Source of the DNA: Lepisosteus oculatus
Lineage: Eukaryota; Chordata; Actinopteri; Semionotiformes; Lepisosteidae
DNA length: 64,000 nucleotides
Assembly: GCF_040954835.1 (NCBI RefSeq)
Contig: NC_090706.1
Span: 35,969,148-36,033,147 of the forward strand
Direction: 5' to 3'
Of the stretch, positions 45,998 to 56,000 are shown piece by piece. Position 1 is the stretch's first letter, and each line of letters begins with the position of its first letter. Made by a program: the position numbers and the translations under genes. Under the pieces are notes generated by a model. That model was not told where the DNA came from and made no database searches. It saw only the letters and a program-made list of their open reading frames with translations.

Positions 45998-48900
45998 CTG
46001 AAAAAAAAGAACAGAGATCTAGCGTCAAAGGCAGTTCTTCACTTTTACTGTCCTTTTTATAACTATTCATACATATATCTTGTATATCTTGTAGGATTTT
46101 ATACAACAAAAGTGATCGCTGATTTTTTAGAATCAAGATGTAACATAAATAGTTTAGTAGATGTTCCATTTATGATATATTATAAATTGAGGCTCTTTAG
46201 AATGCTAATGAAGCATCCATAGATACACAGTATCGTTCATATTTGCCTTAACTTAAATCTAACCCTTACCCTAAAACTAAAGTTAAATCTGATCCTAATT
46301 TAACCAACTTTGGTACTGTTGGGTTCAACCACTGAATATCTATGGATGGTTTATTAACATTCTAACAGACCACAATTTTATTGTTTATAATTAAGCCTTC
46401 ATTTATCTCAATTTTAGGTGTAACCAAATGTTTTTTTTTATATAAATGCCTGCCAGACATTCCTGGCCAATTCACTGAAGCTTCAAACATTTAAAACTGG
46501 GCATCTGTATGGACGGGATACTCACTCAGACCAATGGTATAAAAAAGATTTAGAAACAGGAAAGCGTTTCTCATAAATTTTACAGGGTTTACAGCGATAT
46601 GTATCTTTTCCATTTTGAAAAGTGTCAAAGAAAAAGAAAACAGGCTGTTTCCTGAGGGGTACTCACGCTCCTTGAGGCCAAAGCAGGAAGCCCATTCATC
46701 TAGGGCAATGTATTTGTCATTGTCAACATCACACTGGCTGAAAAACCGAGTTGTGCAGTGCTCCATTGGGATAAGTGGGGCACGCAGGGGGGCCAGTTCA
46801 GTGTGGGACAGGTATCTGGAATTATAAAGACAAACATTGCTTTTGAAGCTATTGTTCGCCTTTATTACGCAGACTTTTTTTTCTCTGAGCACAACATAGA
46901 AAAGCTGATGTTAAGGAGCAATCGTATGCACAGAGCATAAGGCTGAGGAAAATTTCATTCATTTCATTCATTTATATTTCATTCATTGTATTCAAATGGT
47001 GTTATGGCAGTGAGTAATGCAGATTTTTTTACTTTTCTGACTGAGTATAAAAGTTATATTTTTCTGTATACATAGATTAAGGTCATGAATATTGCTTGGC
47101 TCTGTGTCTCATCACAATGCTACAGTAGATGGAGCTGTCTTACAATTTTCCATGCTGCCTTTTTGCACATATTACTTAAACTTATCAACCTGACTATTTT
47201 GACTGTAAAAAGTGCTACATACCCATCAACGGGATGCTGGTCGAGCTGGCCGAACTGCCAGTGAACGGGGAAGATGTACATGTTGTAGTTCTTCTCGAAG
47301 TCATGGGCCAGCAGGTCCAGGGAGTGTTCACCAGCATGCAGTCTCTTCTCATTTTCATAGATTTTCTTCACCTGCTCAGCAGCACAGACAGCAAGGCAAG
47401 GAACTGAGTGCACATACATTGCCAGTACATGTTCGCTTATATCCTGCATTTATTCCCTAAACAAAAGCTTTGGCACACAATAGGAAGTATGATAACAGGG
47501 CTTTCTCAGAAGTGATATTCATTATGTTTAGAGACTGATATTTTGTAGACTGTATACAAGTATTCTTTTTTTTTAGTAATGCACCTATTTCTTGTGCCTG
47601 ACATCAGCTCACTTTCTTAGTAGCAGACAGCCCTTTTTAGTTAAGAATAGGGAGATTTTAGAATAATTATGCAGAGGATTATATATTTTTTTAAAAAGGC
47701 TAATTATTTTCAGTGTGATTCTCATTTCTGTTCATGCTTTATTCCTGGGGAAATTCAGATAGCAAAGGCCTGTTCCAGGCTTTGTGTGGTACTACAGCGC
47801 AGCCTGGAGAGAGTCCATCTCCTTCAACATGGCCTGCGGCCAGCAACAGTCGATTATTCAATAAGGCAATGTCAGCTCCATGAAGATGGAGCTGAGAGAG
47901 CACTTGAGGAGCCCAGAGAAGGAGACAGAGGGAAAGAAGGAGCCCCGTGCGAATGTGAAAGGGTGACTCACTCTGAGCTTCTGCTTCTCTGTGAGCAGGT
48001 TGTTCTCCTCATCGCGCTCATAGAGGGTGACCAGAACGTTTTTCAACCAGTCCCTCATGCGAAGGGGGAACTCGTTCAGCTCGTTATCCAGGCAGGGAGC
48101 AATGTCTGCAACAAAGTTCCAGGAGGAGACAATAAGAATTGCCAAGCACCAATTTAATTAATGTGAATCAACCAACACAGGGCACAAGTTAAGAGCCAAG
48201 ATCATGAAGCAAAACACCAGGCTTTAACATTTAACATTTATATGTTACTTAAGCAAAGTTTAAAAAGAAGTTAGCATTAACTACTAAGTAAAACAATTCT
48301 TATCTAAATGGAATGAAAAAAACTTTATTACTTGAGCCATTAGTAAACCACAGGGTAGCATTCTGTTTCATGTTTAGTGATAATTCAGTGTAAAACAAAA
48401 AATATTTTAGTTTAATCCAGTATTAGAAATAACCTGTCCTATTAAGTTAAGTGCATTTTGTATGAAAAGTGTGAGGTTTATCAAACGCCTCTGGCACAAG
48501 CTGCTTACCAAACCACAACTAATTTCTGTTGTTCAATAAAAACAAAGAAAAACAGTTTCTAAAGAAACAATCCAGAGGCATAAACTCCTCATTGTTTGTA
48601 GCCAGAATGCAATTATTAAAGCATGCATAGCATGGCACCAAGCCAGCACTGTACAGCCAAGAAAAGGCTGCAGATGAGATACATTTCCCTCCGTATGACA
48701 TTTCTTATCTATATCATAACTCACCACTGCTAAAAGCTTTTCTTTTCTTTTGCACAGAAATCACATTTTGGGTTGTTAAGCTCCAGCCACTCCTTTAGGC
48801 CCTAAACTGTTCTAGAGAAGAGTTTAGTCCTATGAATATGAGCTTGATTGATGGGGGATGAGCTGTAACCTGTTCCATTCTCCATGAGCTACATGTTCAG

Positions 48901-51900
48901 ACTTGTGACTGGAGCCTTGGCGTCTGGCACATCAATCACGAAAAACAGCTGCTCGCTGGGCCCTGGTAAAGAGCTGAGCCTGAGAAGAATGTGACCAGGC
49001 TTTGCGAAACAAAAAAAAAAAGATCTGGAATTTCAGGAAAAGTTCTTGCTCCTGTGTTTATGTAGCTCTATGTCTTGTTTGGCAGCAGAGCTAAGGTGAC
49101 AGTACATACATTTGCAGGGTCCGATGTAGTCCAGGTGAAGTTTGTGTCCCTTCTTGGTGCCCTCCAAAGTGCACTTGGTGGCGAAGAAGTGGCAAGAGGA
49201 GTCATAGGTCTTGTTGTCAGTGCCGCAAACCTGTGAAGAGGGCAAATATAGACTAAAAACTCCAACACAATACCCCATTAAATAGATCAGCTATTGTCTC
49301 ACCTTTCTACTAATACCTAGGAAATTAAATGTGTCAATCAAAGCATTGTGGCAGTTGTTTTGTGACAGACAGCACATTTTAGAACAAGTCTTACTATCTT
49401 TTGAGTGAGTAGACGAGAAAACTACTAATTCTTTGGTAGGATGGTCAGCCAACCACAGCTCTGGATGCTTGCCATTTAAACATGGTTTTTAAAATGAAAA
49501 ATATATATATATACAAGCTTGGGGAAAACTGGACAGACACATGACGTGAGTTGGTCATTTGGGAGCTTCCTCGAATTGCTCGGGGACGTTCGCCAAGAAA
49601 AAGTACCACCTTGCTCTTAACGTCTAGAATTACGATTCCACCTAACCCACTAAGTCCTAGGATTTTGTCTGAAAAAAAACTAGTTGAGCCTTATTTGACT
49701 GGTCATTGTATCTATGCATTATGAGTCCTTTCGAGCTTCAGACCATGGGCTGGGATGGTACTCACATGCTCAAACTCTCCCACAGAGGATGGGCAGGTTG
49801 AGGGATCCTGGCAGACACACACTGGTGTGTTGTTTTCATCCACCTCACACACCTTGCCTTTCTTGCAGTGGTGGTTGAGGCAAGGATCTGTAAGATGGTA
49901 GTGTAAGCAAAAACAGCAAAAGGACACACAGGAAGTGCTAAACTAAATATGTATTTCCTTAAAGCCTCCTACCTCACAGCCACTGAGGTTAAGAGAGTAC
50001 AGAAAACTTTTTCGTCCTACTGCTTCTGCCCGTATACCTATATGCATTGTCTCTTAAAGATTTTGTAAGGAGTGCTTTCTATAGTCTACGAAAGATATGC
50101 ACTTGTGTGTCAGTTGTGTCTTCATAAAAAATAATACGTGGCTAAATGTGTTCTCTTCTCTAAGGACTCTTTATTTAGTATGGCTTTATGACATAGCAGA
50201 AGACATAATTACAGCTGTCTGCTTTGTGATAGACTCTGTTATTACAAAAGCTAAAAGTGTTTCTTGTGCACCACCAAGTTTAAATTTAGCATTTAACTAA
50301 CAGTTAAACTGTGCAGATGTTTCAGTGGCTGCAAAGCATATGCTTCCCCTGTAAACCGTCTACTCCAGTTAGAACGTATGTGATTGGAAAATTTAGCAAA
50401 CATTCTGCAAAAATATTTTTTTACTTCTAAAGCATTTGCACAGAGAACAAAAGAAACTATCCTATTTATCAAATTTGCCTCTGGAGGTAGATTTAACTAT
50501 GAAATTTACCTCAGGAATATTAAAATTATGAGACAGTGGATTATTTTATGTAAGTTTAAAACTCTAATAAACATATCACATCCCAAAAGTTAGGCTACAC
50601 TTTCACAGAATTGTAGTGTTTATAAAAATGAGACAAGTAAGATATCTTATCTTCCATGGAATGCAGGAATATATTTCACAGGTCATAGTATGCTTTTAGA
50701 GGCAAGATAACTAAAATAAAACTGACACTCATCTAAACAACAATATTTGTCAGAATTAGACATTGTTTTTTGTAGAGTTCACAAACTCACTCTCTGCAGC
50801 AACATCCTCTACAACCTCAATGGCCTCATCGAATTCTCCAGTCTCCACCTGGACAGGATTGGCGCCCACTTCCATCTCCTGAAGAAACCAATCAACAACA
50901 CTGAGGTAACAGCAGAGAAAAGAAATATCCAACCACAACTGGCTTATTCTTTATGTTTTTGTTTTCTGTTGACATACAGCATTTTGTGCTTTCTAGAGAC
51001 CACTGTTGTATCTACACTCTTGTATTTTGTTTCACTTCATTAAGCATTATTCAACTATACTTGTAGTTCATTATAATGTCATCAAGAAAAAAAGAGTTTC
51101 AGCTTAAGAAGAATCTATGATGATTGATTGATTAAATGAATTGCAAAAGAAAGTGTAACATTGCTAACCTAAAATTTAACAAGCTTTTTATGTTATGATT
51201 TTATAAAAAATCTTTAAGTAGGATTAATAAAATAATTGTATTAATATAATTTGTAACATATGTAGCATTGTGTACAAGGATCAAATAAAGTGAAATTTCT
51301 ATTGGACTCCCTTATGGGGCCTCTATAAACTATACACTTGCACATACTAACACATCTGGAAAAAATATTTCTGGGTAAATGGGAAAGAGTTATGGGAATA
51401 GAGGAATGCTTTAACAGTGGGAAACAGCAATATAGAATGATCATAACGTCTGTATGTAATTGACAGACTTAACATATATTCACAAACACAAAACAAGATA
51501 AACATTTTTTGACAAGGAGGTTATACACATATGATTATATATCTTTATATTACATTGCAGTGAATACAAATATTGAGTAGCAGTGTATATACAGTATATA
51601 CATTAAAACAGACAACACATACAGTAATTTATATTTTTAAGGGAATGCTAGAAGTGATTCTAGAAAAATATTAAAAATACAGACTTTGGTTCAAAATCCC
51701 AGAAAGATGAGCTTTTAATTCTAATTTGTTGGATTTACAGCCCCTCTCTGTAAAATGTGCGTCAGTTCTGGCACAGGGTAGATAAAAGAACTTTGAAAGA
51801 ACTGCAGAAAAATATTTTCATTACATATCAAGCTGATAGTTCCAGTAAAAAAATAAAATAAAGAGAAAACTGAAATGCACAACATTTAAGACCACGTTCT

Positions 51901-53019
51901 TTTCTGGAACTAGATACCAACTTCATTCAAAGCTGAGATTTTGCTGATGGATCATACTGGTAACAACTTAAGAAAGGCAAATGTTTGTACAGTACTCAAG
52001 GTCTTTGTTATGACTTGTTTCAAGCTACTGAATTTGCATTGCTATGGCATCGAATGTACATAGCTATTGTCCCCTACTGCAAACATGCTGTGGCATAGTG
52101 GCATATTCATATATAAACATAATGTAGAGCATGTATTGAATGGGAGAAGCTCATCAGTCTGGTTTTGAATTCTTTAAACGTGCATTTTATTAGTCACCTC
52201 ATCAATGACTGGTCCCTCTTCAGCCTGAGAAAGAAAAAAAAATCACAGTTAGCAATTACCTTTTCATCGAACCCCTAAATCACATTTTTAAAGAATATCT
52301 GTCTCTAAGACATAAATCTCCATAGAAGAAAAATTAAATACTGTTGACAACCACCATTAGAGAATGTAGCGAAGGAACTTGACAGTCTTTTTCAATTCCT
52401 GGAATACTGCAGTGGGTTAAGGCTGAGGATAGCTAAATTTATTTGTAAGTACTGTACATCTTTTAAAATCAATGCTGAAGAACCGTACACATTTATTACA
52501 TCTCATGAAATTTGAAACTGACGTCACAGTGCTGAGAAGAGGGGATGTATAATGTTCACGATTTTGGGAACAGGACTTGATAAGATCTGCCTAGGATCAG
52601 TAAATTGTGTTAGAAATGTATAACAGCATTACAGACTGGGTCCTGCACTATAAAGAATATATATATATATAAGAATATAACCACTGATTGACCTTACTGT
52701 GTTGGGTAGCACTCTAGTTCCACAATTCTCAGTTTTGTAATCCTGGACTTGTGTTGTAATATTAAGAAACACTCAGCGACATACTGCAAAGTCGGAGCCA
52801 AATAAGTCAAACCCGTGCTTTCCCAGCACCTCTTCCTTTCATTGACCTTAACAGTCTATATTCGCGTCGGGTCAACGCCTCGGAAAACTTGGAAATGCGC
52901 TGTTGGGGGGGGGGGGGGGGATAGGGGTTAGAAAAAGAAAAAGAAACGCAACATAAACTCACAGGAGCAGCCAGGGCCTTGCCGGCCAGGCACAGGAGGA
53001 AAACGATCCACACCTGCAT
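45969..53019 (-). CDS. SPARC: SPARC / osteonectin, complete, 9 coding exons
   Basis: Secreted calcium- and collagen-binding matricellular glycoprotein of bone and connective tissue. Coding segments in transcript order: 52963-53019, 52198-52224, 50791-50878, 49766-49887, 49110-49230, 47972-48105, 47223-47371, 46667-46815, 45969-45997 (876 nt, 291 aa; human is 303 aa). Order: signal peptide [17 protein letters not shown]; acidic N-terminal domain with VGANPVQVE; follistatin-like and Kazal module with the N-glycosylation site in DNKT and the KGHK copper-binding motif; alpha-helical EC domain with LRMRDWLKN; two EF hands, the second [14 protein letters not shown]-terminal DIDKDLVI as in mammals. 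The collagen-binding LIPMEHC segment is intact. The shorter length is due to a reduced acidic domain. Phases match at all junctions. Confidence 0.98.
45998..46666 (-). other. SPARC: SPARC intron 9
   Basis: 669 nt containing a 169-bp inverted-repeat element at 46,197-46,365, listed separately. The rest is AT-rich. Confidence 0.8.
46197..46365. mobile_element. MITE-like element with 29-bp terminal inverted repeats
   Basis: The left end (46,197-46,225) starts TTAGAATGCTAATG and the right end (46,337-46,365), reverse-complemented, starts TTAGAATGTTAATA. Both inner ends read CATCCATAGATA. 26 of 29 positions agree. The interior is rich in degenerate CTAACCCTTACCC-type sequence. No transposase and no obvious target-site duplication, so the superfamily is unassigned. 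Confidence 0.7.
46667..46815 (-). CDS. SPARC: SPARC coding exon, EF-hand 2 and collagen-binding segment
   Basis: 149 nt: [49 protein letters not shown]. It contains the disulfide-linked EF-hand 2 with ligands D-D-D-Y-E and the Met-Glu pair that contacts collagen in mammals. Acceptor TTCCAG, donor GTGAGT. Confidence 0.97.
47223..47371 (-). CDS. SPARC: SPARC coding exon, EC domain and EF-hand 1
   Basis: 149 nt: [49 protein letters not shown] plus [15 protein letters not shown] is the variant EF-hand 1. Starts on a codon boundary and ends in two bases of a Gly codon. Acceptor GAGCAG, donor GTATGT. Confidence 0.97.
47372..47971 (-). other. SPARC: SPARC intron 7
   Basis: 600 nt of AT-rich intron, nothing recognised. 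Confidence 0.8.
47972..48105 (-). CDS. SPARC: SPARC coding exon, start of EC domain
   Basis: 134 nt: [44 protein letters not shown]. The Arg and Asn of LRMRDWLKN correspond to collagen-binding residues in mammals. Begins by completing a Tyr codon. Acceptor TTGCAG, donor GTGAGT. Confidence 0.97.
48106..49109 (-). other. SPARC: SPARC intron 6
   Basis: About 1 kb, with nothing recognised. Confidence 0.8.
49110..49230 (-). CDS. SPARC: SPARC coding exon, Kazal part of the follistatin-like module
   Basis: 121 nt: [40 protein letters not shown]. It contains the N-linked sequon NKT and the KGHK copper-binding motif described for mammalian SPARC peptides. Acceptor TCACAG, donor GTATGT. Confidence 0.97.
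49231..49765 (-). other. SPARC: SPARC intron 5
   Basis: 535 nt with a small (AT)n near 49,500-49,512. Nothing else. Confidence 0.8.
49766..49887 (-). CDS. SPARC: SPARC coding exon, EGF-like part of the follistatin-like module
   Basis: 122 nt: [40 protein letters not shown]. Six cysteines in the follistatin N-terminal hairpin pattern. The first two bases complete an Asn codon. Acceptor TTACAG, donor GTGAGT. Confidence 0.97.
49888..50790 (-). other. SPARC: SPARC intron 4
   Basis: About 0.9 kb, AT-rich, with nothing recognised. Confidence 0.8.
50791..50878 (-). CDS. SPARC: SPARC coding exon, acidic domain
   Basis: 88 nt: [20 protein letters not shown] then EVVEDVAAE. Acidic domain I binds several calcium ions with low affinity in mammals; VGANPVQVE is a conserved landmark. 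Acceptor TTTCAG preceded by TTC, donor GTGAGT. Confidence 0.96.
50879..52197 (-). other. SPARC: SPARC intron 3
   Basis: 1.3 kb, AT-rich, with a TGTATATACAGTATATACA-type dyad near 51,585-51,605. No coding sequence. Confidence 0.75.
52198..52224 (-). CDS. SPARC: SPARC 27-nt microexon, acidic domain
   Basis: Nine codons, AEEGPVIDE, in phase 0 at both ends, flanked by TTTCTCAG and GTGACT. It joins the signal peptide exon to the acidic domain. It is shorter than the corresponding mammalian exon as I recall it, and accounts for much of the length difference. Confidence 0.88.
52225..52962 (-). other. SPARC: SPARC intron 2
   Basis: 738 nt with an (AT)n run near 52,659-52,672 and a 16-G run at 52,905-52,920 (C run in the transcript) 43 bases after the donor. 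Confidence 0.8.
52905..52920. repeat. Homopolymer of 16 G
   Basis: Sixteen consecutive G on the plus strand inside SPARC intron 2. Probably length-variable and prone to sequencing error; a C run in the pre-mRNA. Confidence 0.95.
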
Positions 53020-53032
53020 TTTCTGACTCAAC
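52963..53032 (-). CDS. SPARC: SPARC exon 2 with start codon and signal peptide
   Basis: The coding part is 52963-53019: [17 protein letters not shown] then AP, very close to the mammalian signal peptide, with cleavage expected after ALA. 13 bases of 5' UTR precede the ATG, with A at -3. Acceptor TTGCCAG at 53033-53039, donor GTGAGT. Confidence 0.97.
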
Positions 53033-56000
53033 CTGGCAAGAGACAAGAACAGCAAATCAGACAAAGCCACCGCTGTTTGAAGATAACAGAATACATTTAA
53101 GTATAGAACTCTGTCAATGTGCAAAAGCGTGCAGCATAGAATATTCTTTTACGAATATATATTTTTCCAAGCTTGCCTATTGATAAAAAATGTAGTAATA
53201 CCCCGAAGAACATCTGGTATTTTGTATCTCTTATTTTCTTCCAAATCATTTTTGGAAACAAGAAAACGAAGCATGAGGCTACAACATTCGCTATGTCATT
53301 CAAGTGGACATGTAAGTATGGCGTGGCTCAGGGCTTCATTGATAAATGAGAACAGTGACAGTTATTATCACTACCACAACTTACTCTCACATCTTTCATA
53401 TCATGTTGTAGACAAGTCCTCCCACATTCTTTCTCCACTGACTCTACAACTACAAATCTGTGCATGGAAGATTTCAGGATCACTGTACTTAACCCAAGGA
53501 ATCTTTGCAATAACATGCAGATGAGATACAGTGAATTAATTCACTGACATTCATACAAACACAGTCAACCAGAGGGGATCCAGATGTAGACTTAGACTTC
53601 AGTTCAAGAATGTTACAGCTTAAGCCTGTCAGCAGTATTTACCATCAATCAGAGCTCTGGAACTGCAACATCTTGTCTATCATCCTTTAGCCTCAATTTG
53701 TATTCCATTAAATGTATAGTTTTGTTTTGTGAATGACCGATTAGCCTCTTTGATCAAAACACTTTGCATTATGCAGAATTAAATCAAGAAAATATGAACT
53801 TAAGCACCTTAAAATGGATTGTCTTTGTAACAACCAGTGATATTGTGAGCACTGTGACCAAATGGAAGATCTGATAAGCCCCTCCCATCTGTAATGTTTC
53901 TTATCAGATTTACCAATCCGTTTAAATGGATAGATTTAAAAAATACAGGTACTCTGATTACTGTGCATTTGCACTTTTATTACAGTGTAAATGTGTGACA
54001 CATTCAATGTGAAAGACATGTATTTACATAAAATAGTTGTAGTATTAGTATGTGCAACTTAAATTATGTACCGAAAAGTGTAACTACATTGTAATACTAG
54101 CAATATTTCAAAATGCAGGTACATGTGAGCTATTGATTTATATAATTCCTGCTCAAAAGTCTCTGTTCGTTTAGTCCTTGATACAAATGTTTCAGTTGCA
54201 TGTATTCATAATCAGCACTTCCACCTTAGTTATCTTTCAGAGGGCTTCCACTTTTGATAAGACATTTCATTCAAATGTAAGAACCTTTCTGCTGCTATCT
54301 GCAATCAACCTTTCAGCCTTCTGTCTCAATAAACAACCTGTGTGGAAAAGTATTCTATTTCAAATGATCTCTTCCTGTCAGTGAGTCTTGTTCCAGGCAA
54401 GAATGCCTCCTTGTTTTTAATCATACCTGTACTTCTCAGGTGTCTAAAGGATGTATTTTATTTTTTTTCACATTAATATTACCACATTATTTCTCACTAA
54501 TATCTGTCTTGAGTAAAAAAAAAAACAGGGTGAAGGAGTCATGTCATGTACACCATATGACAGACTGCTGGCTGCTCTTTAACCTGTCCTGCCCTCACCC
54601 CCAGGAAAGAAAAGCTCAGAATGCTGGAGTCAAAGAAGGAGCAGAGATCCGCTAGCCTGCTCCTCTCTTGCATTGCTTTTGCCACGCCTGCTTTTCACGG
54701 TGCTACTAACTGTGGGAAGAAGCTTCTCCGGGAGAATGGCCAGAACTCTTCTGTCATAACTCTGAAGAAAAATAAAACCTGTAGGCCATGACGGTTCATA
54801 CATAGCCAGCATAGACCCATGAGGCATTTTAACACAAACTATCCTCCTTTCACGATATGCTGTAAAACTCCAAATCTCATTATACCATGATGTAATACTC
54901 TTATTTGAATGTAAATTGTTTGCACTTACTACTGTGGCACAAATAAAATCAGAGTAATTAAAAAAAAACAGGCAGATGGTCATTTTTGTGTAGACGTGGC
55001 ACAACACAAGACTTCACTTCTCCAAGCTCTAATGCCGCTGCATCGAAGAGTTCAGAGCTAGACAGCATTTAATTTCCCTGTGATTTTTGGCAGGACTAAT
55101 GAGAAGGCATAGCACCAGCAACTTTTTTCCCTCTTCCGTGTTTTCCTTGGATGGTGAAGAAAAGGCTAGGCTCCCAACTTGAGGTCAGCTAGGCTTTTGA
55201 CTCTGATGGAACTCAATGTGGAAAAGTACACCGAGTCCTGGCAGACACCACCATGTGTGACGTTTCCGACGTTACACACAAGGAATCCTCTCTTTCTCCT
55301 CCAAAAAATAAATAAATAAGAAAGGTGTTATTTCATTTTCAGTCTTGAAAAACAGCCTCCGTTTTACCAGGTGATGTGTGCCTCAGCACATGGCATCGTC
55401 CCCAGCAATGTCTGTATTTAACTTGGAAGTTCATTTTGCTCCTGTAGTCACCTCGTCAGTAACAGCACTACCTAAAGGGGAGTTACGTAACTGTCCAGAA
55501 ATTAATGTATTTGGAAGGAAACGGGTATAATCAAACAGGGCTGGTGTACGAAAAAACTTTAAAGGCTAAATGAAGTCCTTTTCCCTGGATATTTATTTTG
55601 GAGATTCCTTATGTAACAGACTAAGGGGCATGAACAGAGTAGCAGGGCCAGTACAGTACTGTCTTTCTTTTGAGACAACTTTAATACCTGCAATCAGAAA
55701 GTTCCAGAAGGGTTAGGGTTCATGTACTAAATGTTTACCTCCAGAGGGATAACTGATTTTGGCGGATACTCTTCAACTCTGTATTTCCCATTGAGGTCCA
55801 GAATTCCATGTTAAAACTAATATACCACTTGTTTAAATATCACATTGTCCTGGAAAAAGGCCCTCTTTTCCTAATTACACTAACATCTGTGTGCACCACA
55901 CTACCAGAAGCTGTCATCTCGGCCTATTAGAATCTGATTACCTTGTTGTTGTGGTTTTCCTGATCCTGTGCTTGTGTTTTTATTTTTCATATGATTTTAA

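Noticed and set aside
47669..48157. 162-codon plus-strand open frame
   Set aside because: It is the antisense shadow of the SPARC exon at 47972-48105 plus intron.
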